Source: Conexibacter stalactiti
Lineage (GTDB): Bacteria; Actinomycetota; Thermoleophilia; Solirubrobacterales; Solirubrobacteraceae
Length of the DNA: 64,000 nucleotides
Assembly (NCBI RefSeq): GCF_035967765.1
Contig: NZ_JAYWIT010000028.1
Direction: 5' to 3' (one strand)
Numbering within the stretch: position 1 is the stretch's first letter; each line of letters starts with the position of its first letter. This document shows positions 7,285 to 14,727 of the stretch, piece after piece. The position numbers and the translations under genes are program-made. Below the pieces are notes generated by a model. It did not search any database, had not been told where the DNA came from, and worked only from the letters and a program-made list of their open reading frames with translations.

Positions 7285-8076
7285 TCAGCGCTCGGCGACG
7301 TACAGACCCTGCAGCCCGCGGCCGAGCCGTCCGCGGACGTCGAACAGCACGCTCTCCGCCAGGCCCGCCCCAGCGGAGCCGATCCGCGTCTTCGCGTCGA
7401 GGCCGACCCACTCGCCGTCGGGCAGCCGCTCGACGTAGACGGTCAGGTCCGGGTTGATGAAGAGGTGGCTGCTCCACGGCACCGCCGCGCTGATGCCGTT
7501 GCCGAAGTCGGCGGCGGAGACGAGCCGCTGCAGCGGGCTGGTCGGCTCACCCGCGACCAGCGGCGCGCGCAGGCGGAACCAGGCGACCGCCGGGCCGACC
7601 TCGTCGAAGAGGCCGCGCGCCATCCGCACCTCCATGCCGTCGCGCGCGAACATCGTCGGCCCTTGCTCGAACAGCGCCATCCGCACGGGGTCGCTCTGCT
7701 CCGGCCCCGGCACCCGCGGCGCGGGGTCGATCCCCTCCGGCGCCGCGACGCCGGCCGTGCGAACCCGCAGCGCGACGGCGCGGCAGACGACCGTCTCGCC
7801 GGCGTGCAGCAGCGCCTCGACGAGCTGGACGCGGCCGCCCGGGCGCGCGATCCGCGTCTCCACCCGCAGCTCGGTCAGCGGCACCGGCCGTATGAACTCG
7901 TAGGTCAGGCGGACGACGGCCATCGGCACGTCGCTGGGAATGAGCTCCAGCGCGCCCGCGAGCAGGCCGCCGGGAGCACCGCCGTGCTGCGCGCCGGGAT
8001 CCCACGGACCGCGTGCCAGCTCGGTCGGCTGGTAGCGGCCGTCGCCCCGTGGCAGGAAGATCGCTGCGTCGGACAC
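7285..8076 (-). CDS. Thioesterase-like superfamily (double hot-dog) protein
   Basis: About 263 residues from GTG 8076. The N-terminal half has AQHGGAPGGLLAGALE and YEFIRPVPLTELRVE. The C-terminal half has an SAADFGNGISAAVPW segment and FINPDLTVYVERLPDGEWVGL. This is the two-hot-dog layout of PF13622, often described as acyl-CoA thioesterase-like. The substrate is unknown. It converges with the RpiR gene and diverges from pdxS. Confidence 0.78.
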   Translation of the reverse strand: MSDAAIFLPRGDGRYQPTELARGPWDPGAQHGGAPGGLLAGALELIPSDVPMAVVRLTYEFIRPVPLTELRVETRIARPGGRVQLVEALLHAGETVVCRAVALRVRTAGVAAPEGIDPAPRVPGPEQSDPVRMALFEQGPTMFARDGMEVRMARGLFDEVGPAVAWFRLRAPLVAGEPTSPLQRLVSAADFGNGISAAVPWSSHLFINPDLTVYVERLPDGEWVGLDAKTRIGSAGAGLAESVLFDVRGRLGRGLQGLYVAER

Positions 8077-8165
8077 GGCCGGCGATGCTAGCGGTGCTCC
8101 ACGGCGGTGCGTCGAGGCAGTCCGCGTTGGACGCTGGCGGAATGCCTCTGGCCGAGGGTCGCAGC

Positions 8166-8171
8166 TATATT
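8166..8171 (+). promoter_or_regulatory. -10 hexamer of leaderless pdxS
   Basis: TATATT lies exactly 7 nt before the pdxS ATG (8179), with no Shine-Dalgarno between, so the transcript probably starts at the A of ATG. Confidence 0.55.
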
Positions 8172-8178
8172 CCGAGCA

Positions 8179-9063
8179 ATGCGCGACGAAGCAACGTTCA
8201 CTGTCAAGGCCGGCCTCGCCGAGATGCTCAAGGGCGGCGTGATCATGGATGTGGTCACCCCCGAGCAGGCGAGAATCGCCGAGGCCGCAGGCGCCTGCGC
8301 CGTGATGGCGCTGGAGCGCGTCCCGGCCGACATCCGGCGCGACGGCGGCGTCGCTCGCATGTCCGATCCCGAGATGATCAAGGGCATCCAGGAGGCCGTC
8401 ACCATCCCCGTGATGGCGAAGGCCCGCATCGGCCACTTCGCCGAGGCGCAGGTGCTCGAGTCGCTCGAGATCGACTACATCGACGAGTCGGAGGTGCTGA
8501 CGCCCGCCGACGAGACGCACCACATCGACAAGTGGGCGTTCAAGGTCCCGTTCGTCTGCGGCGCGACCAACCTCGGCGAGGCGCTGCGGCGGATCGGCGA
8601 GGGTGCGGCGATGATCCGCTCCAAGGGCGAGGCCGGCACCGGCGACATCGTCGAGGCCGTGCGCCACATGCGCAAGATCAAGGGTGAGATCAAGCGCCTC
8701 CAGGGACTCGACGACGCCGAGCTGGCGACCGCCGCCAAGGACCTGCAGTCGCCGCTGGACCTCGTCCGCTCGGTCGCCGCCAACGGCAAGCTGCCCGTCG
8801 TGCTGTTCTGCGCCGGCGGCATCGCGACCCCGGCCGATGCCTCGCTGATGATGCAGCTGGGCGCCGAGGGCACCTTCGTCGGCTCCGGCATCTTCAAGTC
8901 GGAGAACCCGGAGCACCGTGCCCGCGCGATCGTCGAGGCGACGACGCACTTCGCCGACGCCGAACGCGTCGCGGCGGCGTCGACCGGTCTCGGCCAGGCG
9001 ATGTTCAGCCTCGAGACCTCGAAGCTCGAGTCCGAGCAGCTCCTGTCGCAGCGCGGTTGGTAG
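8179..9063 (+). CDS. pdxS: Pyridoxal 5'-phosphate synthase lyase subunit
   Basis: 294 residues, the family length. With PdxT it makes PLP from ribose 5-phosphate, glyceraldehyde 3-phosphate and glutamine-derived ammonia. Active-site residues fall at the expected positions: Asp24 (VIMDVV), Lys81 (MAKARIGHF) and Lys149 (RSKGEAGTG). The start at ATG 8179 fits the conserved N-terminus. It is followed by pdxT in the usual order. A -10 box 7 nt upstream suggests leaderless expression. Confidence 0.97.
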   Translation: MRDEATFTVKAGLAEMLKGGVIMDVVTPEQARIAEAAGACAVMALERVPADIRRDGGVARMSDPEMIKGIQEAVTIPVMAKARIGHFAEAQVLESLEIDYIDESEVLTPADETHHIDKWAFKVPFVCGATNLGEALRRIGEGAAMIRSKGEAGTGDIVEAVRHMRKIKGEIKRLQGLDDAELATAAKDLQSPLDLVRSVAANGKLPVVLFCAGGIATPADASLMMQLGAEGTFVGSGIFKSENPEHRARAIVEATTHFADAERVAAASTGLGQAMFSLETSKLESEQLLSQRGW

Positions 9064-9071
9064 AGGACCGC

Positions 9072-9656
9072 TTGAGCGCCCTCGTCGGCGTCCTGGCGCT
9101 GCAGGGCGACTTCGCGGCGCACGCCGCGATGCTGCGCGGTCTCGGCGCCGAGGTGCGCGAGGTCCGCGTCCCGGCGGACCTCGATGACCTCGACGGTCTC
9201 GTGATCCCGGGCGGCGAGTCGACGACGATGACGCTCGGGATCGAGCGCGAGGGCCTCGGCGATCCGCTGCGGGCCTTCGCCGCCTCCGGCGCACCGGTGT
9301 TCGGCACCTGCGCTGGACTGATCATGCTCGACCGCGACCACCTCGGGATCATGGACGTGCTCGCGACCCGCAACGCCTTCGGCCGCCAGGTCCACTCGTT
9401 CGAGGAGGACCTGGAGATCGCGGGCGTCGACGGCCCGCCGGTGCGGGCGATCTTCATCCGCGCGCCGTGGGTGGCGGAGCGCGGCGAGCAGGTCGAGGTG
9501 CTCGCCGCTGTCGACGGCCACCCCGTCGCCGTTCAGCAGGGGAGCCTGCTGGCGATCTCATTCCACCCGGAGCTGAGCGGCGAGACGCGCCTGCACGAGC
9601 GCTTCCTCGCGCTGATCAGATCGGCTGGCGATCGCGGTCGCGCGCGTAGCGCCTGA
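9072..9656 (+). CDS. pdxT: Pyridoxal 5'-phosphate synthase glutaminase subunit
   Basis: 194 residues. This class I glutamine amidotransferase feeds ammonia to PdxS. The catalytic triad is visible: Cys80 (VFGTCAGL), His165 and Glu167 (SFHPELSG). The oxyanion motif is PGGESTTMT. No ATG fits; I use TTG 9072, preceded by AGAGGA at about 4 nt. TTG 9057, inside the end of pdxS, is an alternative. Its 3' end overlaps the convergent membrane gene by 41 bp. Confidence 0.93.
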   Translation: MSALVGVLALQGDFAAHAAMLRGLGAEVREVRVPADLDDLDGLVIPGGESTTMTLGIEREGLGDPLRAFAASGAPVFGTCAGLIMLDRDHLGIMDVLATRNAFGRQVHSFEEDLEIAGVDGPPVRAIFIRAPWVAERGEQVEVLAAVDGHPVAVQQGSLLAISFHPELSGETRLHERFLALIRSAGDRGRARSA

Positions 9657-10008
9657 ACGAAGCCTCGAACGCGTCCCAGTCCCAATCGAGCGGGGGAGGC
9701 TTGGGGCCGCGGCCTCCGCCGCCTCCGCCACCGCCTCCCTCGTCCTCGTCGGTCCCGGGGGAGTCGCCGCGGCCGAGCCAGCCGGCGGCGCAGACCAGTT
9801 CGCTGGCGACCGTCAGCGCCAGCACGCCGGCGACGACTGAGCCGGAGACGAGCGCCAGCGCCGCGATGCCGTAGCAGAGCAGTCCGATCGCGACCATCGC
9901 CCCGCGTACGCGCAGATCGACCGCTCTGGCCGGTGGCGGCGCGAGGTATGCGAGCAGCAGCGACCCGATCAGCACCAGCGCGAGGGTCAGCTTGAGAGCC
10001 GTCGCCAT
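9616..10008 (-). CDS. Small two- to three-helix membrane protein
   Basis: 130 residues. Hydrophobic segments lie at about 5-25, 35-58 and 58-78, then a soluble tail with a run of nine Gly and a KPPPLDWDWDAFEASFRRYARDR segment. Domain family not recognised. The 3' end overlaps the end of pdxT on the other strand. Codon bias supports it as real; the function is unknown. Confidence 0.6.
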   Translation of the reverse strand: MATALKLTLALVLIGSLLLAYLAPPPARAVDLRVRGAMVAIGLLCYGIAALALVSGSVVAGVLALTVASELVCAAGWLGRGDSPGTDEDEGGGGGGGGGRGPKPPPLDWDWDAFEASFRRYARDRDRQPI

Positions 10009-10073
10009 GGACTATGTGTACCCGTTTCGCAAACGGGGTGCACAGTCGGATGGCGCGTGCGCGCGCCCTCGGC

Positions 10074-11237
10074 TCACAGGAAGTCCAGCTCGATCGGCCC
10101 CATCGGCTCACCGCCCGAGACGGCGATCCGGCACCGTTCGACCAGCTCCCGCTCCAGCTCGAGGTCGCAGCTGCGGCGGTGGAAGCGCGGCAGCTCCTCC
10201 TCGGCGCGGTCGAGCAGCAGGTCGGCGCGCGCGCCGCCGCCGCTGAGCGCGCCGAGCACGAAGGTGCGCACCCGCAGCCAGGGATGCTCGCCGAGCAGCA
10301 GGCGGCCGCGCACGTCGTCGATCCGCGCCGAGATCGCGCGCGCGTCGACGCCGCACGCCCGCTCCAGCTCGGCGATCCCGAGCTGCGCGTGGATCCAGCC
10401 GACGACGTGGCCGTGGCGCAGCGCGTCGGCGCTCGCGCGCAGCAGGTGGCTCTCGGCCTCCGCCAGCCTGCCTTGGCGCCGCAGCGTCTCGCCGATCCCC
10501 AAGTGGCAGGCGACCTCGCCGTCGGCGTTGCGGTGGTCGCGGCGGGCCGCCATCGCGTGGAAGCGCGCGAGCGCGTCGTCGAGCTCGCCGAGCGCGAGCT
10601 GGGCGCGGGCGACCGCGCGATCGGCCGTCACGGCGACCCATGGATGTACGCCGCCGCCGCGACGGGCGCGGCGGGCGGCGGCCGCGGCGACCTCGTAGGC
10701 GCCCTCGAAGTCGCCCGCGAGGCGCAGCGACTCTGACAGGATCACGCGCCCCCACAGCGGCAGCGCCTCCTGCGGCCGCTGGTCGGGGCTGCGGTTGGCC
10801 TCCTCCAGCTCTTCCAGCGCCCCCGCGTAGTCGCCGGCACGGCGGAGCTGCTCGGCGCGCAGCCGGTGCAGGCCGCTGACGGAGAACCAGGCGCCGGCCC
10901 AGCCGTTGATGACGGCAGCGGAGAGCGGGGGAGGGTCGAGCACGGTGGAGTCGCGCTCGAGCTGCTCCAGCTCCTCCAGCAGCTGCTCGCAGAGCACGCC
11001 GGCGACCGACAGCGCGCCCATCCAGGTCAGCGTCAGCGAGCGCTCGGCACCGGCCTGGACGGCGAGGTGGAGCGCGCCGGCCTCACGTGCGGCCAGCTCG
11101 AGCTGCGCCCACGACTCGCACGCGACGACCGCGCGGCCGCGCGCGCGGTCGCGCAGCGCACGGCTGAAGATCACGGCGACGCCACCGCTGTCCAGCGCCC
11201 CGTCTGCTGCCATCCACTCTGCGGCCGACATCAGCAC
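10074..11237 (-). CDS. TPR-rich protein of unknown function
   Basis: 387 residues of helical hairpins resembling degenerate tetratricopeptide repeats, for example LRRAGDYAGALEELEEAN, LRLAGDFEGAYEVAAAAA, LALGELDDALARFHAMAA and LRRQGRLAEAESHLLRAS. There is no HTH at either end, although such domains often occur as the C-terminal part of LuxR-type regulators. The start is ATG 11237; ATG 11231 is equally possible. It stands alone between two unrelated genes on the same strand. Confidence 0.65.
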   Translation of the reverse strand: MLMSAAEWMAADGALDSGGVAVIFSRALRDRARGRAVVACESWAQLELAAREAGALHLAVQAGAERSLTLTWMGALSVAGVLCEQLLEELEQLERDSTVLDPPPLSAAVINGWAGAWFSVSGLHRLRAEQLRRAGDYAGALEELEEANRSPDQRPQEALPLWGRVILSESLRLAGDFEGAYEVAAAAARRARRGGGVHPWVAVTADRAVARAQLALGELDDALARFHAMAARRDHRNADGEVACHLGIGETLRRQGRLAEAESHLLRASADALRHGHVVGWIHAQLGIAELERACGVDARAISARIDDVRGRLLLGEHPWLRVRTFVLGALSGGGARADLLLDRAEEELPRFHRRSCDLELERELVERCRIAVSGGEPMGPIELDFL

Positions 11238-11284
11238 CCCCTGTGCCCCGTTGCTGCCCCCGTGCGCCCCTCACGCCCATCCTG

Positions 11285-11302
11285 ACCGCGCGAAGGCGCG
11301 GT
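11285..11302 (-). terminator. Possible hairpin terminator after TetR copy 3
   Basis: A 7-bp stem pairs ACCGCGC (11285-11291) with GCGCGGT (11296-11302) across the tetraloop GAAG, about 30 nt downstream of the TetR stop. There is no T-run, so its effect is uncertain. Confidence 0.35.
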
Positions 11303-11330
11303 GTCCAGCGAACTTCTGCCGCGCGGGCGT

Positions 11331-12020
11331 TCACGCGCTCGCGCGCTCGCGCTCCGTCTCCTCGCGGGGAGGCATCGCAGCGGCCTGCTCAGCGGCCGCG
11401 CGCGGGCCGAGAAACGGCGCCAGCGCGCAGAACAGCAGCTGCGGCAGCAGCTCCGGCAGCTCTGCCGTGCTCTCCTGCAGCACACGCGCGTAGATGATCT
11501 CGTAGACGGCGCCGACGATCGCCTCGGGCATCAGCGGCGGGATCGGCGCCTCGTCGCCGGCCGCCTCGTAGCCGGGGGAGAGGAACTGCATGAACTCGCG
11601 CAGCGCGCCGTCGCGCCGCTGCAGCGCGCGCGGCCCGGCGGCGAGCACTTCGACGAAGCCGACGCTCGCCTCATGCGGGTTGGCGGCGAGCGCTCTGAGG
11701 CCCGCGTCGAGGACGGCGTGCAGGCGCTCTGGCCACGAGCCGCCGGTCTCGTAGGCGGCGCGCGCGCCGTCGAGCGCGTGGTCGAGCAGCTGGTCGAAGG
11801 CCGCGAGGAAGATGTCCTCGCGGTCCTGGAAGAACTCGTAGAAGGTCTTGCGCGAGACCCCGGCTCTGGAGATGACCGCGCTGACGGTCATGCCGGCGTA
11901 CCCCTCAGAGCCCGCTATCAGCACCGCCGCGCCCAGCAGGCGTGATCGCTGCGAGTTGACCACGTACTCCCGCGGCAGCCCGTGGCGACCGCTGGGGAGC
12001 TGGGCCGGTGTCCAATCCAT
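11331..12020 (-). CDS. TetR/AcrR family regulator, copy 3 of four related
   Basis: 229 residues from ATG 12020, chosen because GAAGGAG (12027-12033) stands 6-7 nt upstream; ATG 12044 would add 8 residues. The N-terminal LPSGRHGLPREYVVNSQR parallels TetR copy 1. The HTH is TVSAVISRAGVSRKTFYEFF, followed by DREDIFLAAFD. The C-domain has AAGPRALQRRDGALREF and IVGAVYEIIYARVL. It is transcribed in the same direction as the next TetR gene, about 100 bp away. Targets are unknown. Confidence 0.85.
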   Translation of the reverse strand: MDWTPAQLPSGRHGLPREYVVNSQRSRLLGAAVLIAGSEGYAGMTVSAVISRAGVSRKTFYEFFQDREDIFLAAFDQLLDHALDGARAAYETGGSWPERLHAVLDAGLRALAANPHEASVGFVEVLAAGPRALQRRDGALREFMQFLSPGYEAAGDEAPIPPLMPEAIVGAVYEIIYARVLQESTAELPELLPQLLFCALAPFLGPRAAAEQAAAMPPREETERERASA

Positions 12021-12119
12021 GTCCTGCTCCTTCACCTGACCCATTGCACGTCAGCGCGAGAAGTTAACACAACCTCCCGGCGTTTCCGACGCCGGTCGCG
12101 GAGGCCCCGTGCGCTGGGG

Positions 12120-12755
12120 TCAGACCGGACGCCGGGGCGTTCCGAGCAGCATGAAGGTGTAATGCAGCAGCTCGTCGCTCAGCTGCGGGAGGCGCCCGTA
12201 CTCGCCCCGGACGATGTGCGAGTAGAGCAGTTCGTAGATGCCGCCGACGATCGCTTGGGCGACCAGCTCGGGGGGCGGTTCGGCGCTACCGCCGAGCTGT
12301 CCGCGACCGGCATGGATGAAGGCGGCGAAGCGTTGCATCGTCGCGTCGCGACGGGCGAGGCCGCGCGGACCCGCGGCGAGCACCTCGACGACGCAGAGGC
12401 GGGCGAAGGCAGGTTCGGCGGCTAGCAGCTCCAGCAGTGCGTCGAGCGCTTCCTCGATCCCCTCGCTCCACGTCTCGGCGGCGTCGAAGGCGTCGGTCAC
12501 GCGACCGAGGCACAGCTCGACCATCAGGTCGTAGGCGGCGAGGAAGCAGTCTTCCTTGTCGGCGAATCTCTCGTAGAAGGTGCGGCGCGAGATGCGCGCG
12601 GCGCGCAGCACGTCAGCGACCGAGGTGGCGATGTAGCCCTGCTCGGCGACGGTCGTCGCCATCGCGTCGATCAGCCGCTCGCGCTGCGAGGCCGGCAGAA
12701 ACTGCCGCGCCGCCGTCCCGCCGTCGCCTTCCCCGCTCTCGTCCGCCCCGGTCAT
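12120..12755 (-). CDS. TetR/AcrR family regulator, copy 4 of four related
   Basis: 211 residues from ATG 12755, which has GGAG about 5 nt upstream; ATG 12773 lies inside a palindrome and is less likely. The HTH is SVADVLRAARISRRTFYERF, then DKEDCFLAAYD. The C-domain has AAGPRGLARRDATMQRF and IVGGIYELLYSHIV. An inverted repeat just upstream of its start (12766-12779) suggests autorepression. No clear target gene is adjacent. Confidence 0.85.
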   Translation of the reverse strand: MTGADESGEGDGGTAARQFLPASQRERLIDAMATTVAEQGYIATSVADVLRAARISRRTFYERFADKEDCFLAAYDLMVELCLGRVTDAFDAAETWSEGIEEALDALLELLAAEPAFARLCVVEVLAAGPRGLARRDATMQRFAAFIHAGRGQLGGSAEPPPELVAQAIVGGIYELLYSHIVRGEYGRLPQLSDELLHYTFMLLGTPRRPV

Positions 12756-12765
12756 GGTGTCTCCG

Positions 12766-12779
12766 ACGTACAAATACGT
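12766..12779. promoter_or_regulatory. Candidate TetR operator
   Basis: Inverted repeat ACGTA (12766-12770) CAAA TACGT (12775-12779), 11 nt upstream of the TetR copy 4 start codon, in an AT-richer patch. Confidence 0.4.
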
Positions 12780-12927
12780 GCGCGTTTACAATATCCGATG
12801 CGGGCCGCTGATCGCTGGGCGAATGCGCCGCTGAATGTGCAAGATCGCTTTAGCAATCAGACAGATCTCGACCGTTTCTCTCCGTCACAGCTGGCATTTC
12901 TGGCTGTTCAGCCAGGCGTTCAGCGAG

Positions 12928-12956
12928 TGGACATGACAATGAGAGTCATGTAGGTT
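12928..12956 (+). promoter_or_regulatory. Promoter with embedded operator for the HxlR-type gene
   Basis: TGGACA (12928-12933), a 17-nt spacer and TAGGTT (12951-12956) form a good promoter. A perfect inverted repeat ACATGAC (12931-12937) N7 GTCATGT (12945-12951) spans from the -35 to the -10, an ideal repressor site. A second repeat, CTGGCT/AGCCAG, lies at 12900-12915. The predicted transcript start is about 12963. The rest of 12780-12927 shows no gene. Confidence 0.6.
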
Positions 12957-12963
12957 TCTAGGG

Positions 12964-13061
12964 GACGCTGGTGTTTCAGACCGGCACTGGGCTTGGGGGT
13001 GCAAGCCCGTCACTGGTCGGCTGAAGAGGCGTGCCCGTCCATCCACGGGTGCGCCGGCGTC
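12964..13061 (+). promoter_or_regulatory. Three-way-junction RNA leader, class unknown
   Basis: P1 pairs GACGCTGG (12964-12971) with CCGGCGTC (13054-13061). P2 pairs TTCA (12975-12978) with TGAA (13022-13025) and GACC (12979-12982) with GGTC (13015-13018). A symmetric 6x6 internal loop (GGCACT/GTCACT) follows, then GGGCTT (12989-12994)/AAGCCC (13003-13008). P3 pairs GTGCCCGT (13031-13038) with ACGGGTGC (13045-13052). The G-U pairs in P1 and P3 work only on the plus strand. It starts at the predicted transcript start and ends 28 nt before the HxlR-type gene. It resembles a riboswitch aptamer, but I recognise no known class. Confidence 0.5.
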
Positions 13062-13089
13062 GCGTTGAGCTGACGAGAGGGGATCAGTC

Positions 13090-13767
13090 GTGCAGCCATG
13101 CGAACTGTCGGGCATCAGACGACGGCGGCAGTGGTCGCCGGACGCTCGTGCTCTGGGGGTGATCGGGGACCGTTGGATGTTGTTGATCGTGCGCGAGCTG
13201 GCGTTCGGGCCCAAACGCCTGTCCGAGCTTCAGCGCGCCTTTCCGGGCCTGTCGACCGGTGCGCTGGAGCAGCGCCTGAACCGGATGGCGACCGAGGGGC
13301 TCATCACGCGTGAGCGCTTCGCCGAGGTGCCGCCGCGGGTCGAGTTCGACCTGACCGACGCCGGTCGCGACCTGCTCGCGATCCTCGGTCCGGTCGTCCG
13401 CTGGGCGATGCGCTGGGCGTGGTCGCCGCCGAACGCCGACGAGTGGGTCGACGTGACCGCGCTCTTCCGGCTGGCGGGCTGCGTCGTCGCGCCGCCCACC
13501 GGCGTCGACGGCGAGGTGGAGCTGATCGTCGAGGACGACCTAGAGGTCGCGCTCGACCTCTACACCGTCGCGCTGAGCGACGGCGAGGCGGCCGTCACGC
13601 ACAGACCGGCGCAGCGCGCGGACGCGGTGATCAAGGCGACGCCGGGCGCGTGGGCGCGCGCGTTCGGGCCTGACCAGGCCTGCGCCGACCTGCGCATCAG
13701 CGGCGACGCGCAGCTGGCCGAGCTGTTCCTCGCCAGCTTCCAGACGCCACGTTCGGAGTTGCAGTAG
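13090..13767 (+). CDS. HxlR-type winged-helix regulator with C-terminal SCP2-like domain
   Basis: 225 residues. The N-terminal winged helix (about 10-105) shows ALGVIGDRWMLLIVRELAFG, RLSELQRAFPGLSTGALEQR and the wing RERFAEVPPRVEFDLTDAG, typical of HxlR. The remaining 110 residues resemble SCP2/alkyl-sulfatase-type sterol-carrier folds seen in related actinobacterial regulators. GTG 13090 has GAGGGGA at suitable distance. A promoter with an embedded operator and a folded leader lie upstream, which suggests autoregulation. The ligand is unknown. Confidence 0.8.
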   Translation: MQPCELSGIRRRRQWSPDARALGVIGDRWMLLIVRELAFGPKRLSELQRAFPGLSTGALEQRLNRMATEGLITRERFAEVPPRVEFDLTDAGRDLLAILGPVVRWAMRWAWSPPNADEWVDVTALFRLAGCVVAPPTGVDGEVELIVEDDLEVALDLYTVALSDGEAAVTHRPAQRADAVIKATPGAWARAFGPDQACADLRISGDAQLAELFLASFQTPRSELQ

Positions 13768-13808
13768 CGCGGCCGTCGCGCCGGCCGCGCACGGGGGACG
13801 AGGCGCGA

Positions 13809-13842
13809 CGGCGCGGAGGTCTTTGGGGAGACCTCCGCGCCG
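13809..13842. terminator. 14-bp perfect hairpin between the HxlR-type and DnaC-like genes
   Basis: CGGCGCGGAGGTCT (13809-13822) pairs with AGACCTCCGCGCCG (13829-13842) around TTGGGG. It has no T tail in either direction. It lies 42 nt past the HxlR-type stop and probably ends that transcript. Confidence 0.5.
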
Positions 13843-13953
13843 CCCCTCGAAGCGCGCCGACCACGCGCGCGTGCGGCTCGCCGCGCCTCGCCGCGGGCCC
13901 GCAGCGCGCGCGGCGCGTGAGGCGCCGGGCGGCGCGTGTGATTCACTGAGCCC

Positions 13954-14727
13954 GTGGCCGTCGAACCGACTCGCAGCGCTCCCCTCAAGCCGTGCACCTA
14001 CGGTCTCTGCGACGGCAGTGGCATGGTCGTCGACTGGGAAGCGAACGAGACCTACCGTTGCCGCTGCTGGCCAGAGCAGGTTCAGCGCCGCCGCTCCAGA
14101 CGGCTCTCGCGCGAGATCCCCAAGCGCTTCCGCAACATCGGCTTCGAACGCGAGCCAGTGCCGTCGATCGCGCGCACCGCGCCGGACGTCGTGCGCGCCG
14201 TGCGGCGCTACAGCGAGCGCGTCGACGAGATGCTCGACAGAGGCGAGGGGATGTGGTTCCTCGGCAGCCCGGGCACGGGCAAGAGCCACCTCGCCTACCT
14301 GATCTCGCAGGCGGCGCTCGCGGCCAACCGCTCGGTCGCGATCTACACGGGCCCGCGGCTGCTCGACGAGATCCGCCGCACCTACGGCGACGAGGACTCC
14401 GGCAGTACGCTGGACCTGATCGACCGCCTCACCTCGGTCGAGCTCCTGCACGTCGAGGACCTCGCCGTCGCGCGCCCGACCGACTGGGTGCTGGAGCAGC
14501 TGTACAACATCATCAACGGCCGCTACGAGAACGAGAAGTCGATCGTCTTCACCTGCGACCTGACCGGAGACGCCGAAGAGGGCTCCGACGCGATGGACCC
14601 GCGCTGGCTCGCCAGACACATCACCGAGCGGAACTTCTCGCGGCTGGTGGAGATGTGCGGCGACCCGCAGCTGCTGATGGGGCCCGACAGCCGCGTCGGC
14701 TACCGGCCCCACGCGTGGGAGTCGTGA
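13954..14727 (+). CDS. DnaC/IstB-like AAA+ ATPase with N-terminal Cys cluster
   Basis: 257 residues. The N-terminal zinc-knuckle-like region has Cys14, Cys19, Cys36 and Cys38. The AAA+ core has Walker A GSPGTGKS, a Walker B-like LLHVEDLAV (Glu-Asp in place of Asp-Asp) and sensor 1 IVFTCDL. The family includes helicase loaders (DnaC/DnaI) and the IstB transposition ATPases. No transposase or inverted repeats are nearby, so a helicase-loader role is more likely; this is inference. The start is GTG 13954. It is followed with a 4-nt GTGA overlap by the LOG gene. Confidence 0.75.
   Translation: MAVEPTRSAPLKPCTYGLCDGSGMVVDWEANETYRCRCWPEQVQRRRSRRLSREIPKRFRNIGFEREPVPSIARTAPDVVRAVRRYSERVDEMLDRGEGMWFLGSPGTGKSHLAYLISQAALAANRSVAIYTGPRLLDEIRRTYGDEDSGSTLDLIDRLTSVELLHVEDLAVARPTDWVLEQLYNIINGRYENEKSIVFTCDLTGDAEEGSDAMDPRWLARHITERNFSRLVEMCGDPQLLMGPDSRVGYRPHAWES

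Noticed and set aside
12964..13061. Known riboswitch class (cobalamin, c-di-GMP, TPP, ZTP, glycine) for the three-way junction
   Set aside because: Conserved core sequences of these classes do not match; only the overall architecture is riboswitch-like.
12885..13214. Minus-strand frame across the 12.9-13.2 kb gap
   Set aside because: It overlaps the promoter, the folded leader and the HxlR-type N-terminus, has no ribosome-binding site and has an unlikely composition.
13954..14727. IstB of an IS21-type insertion sequence
   Set aside because: No istA transposase, terminal repeats or target duplication are seen nearby, and it is coupled to a LOG gene.
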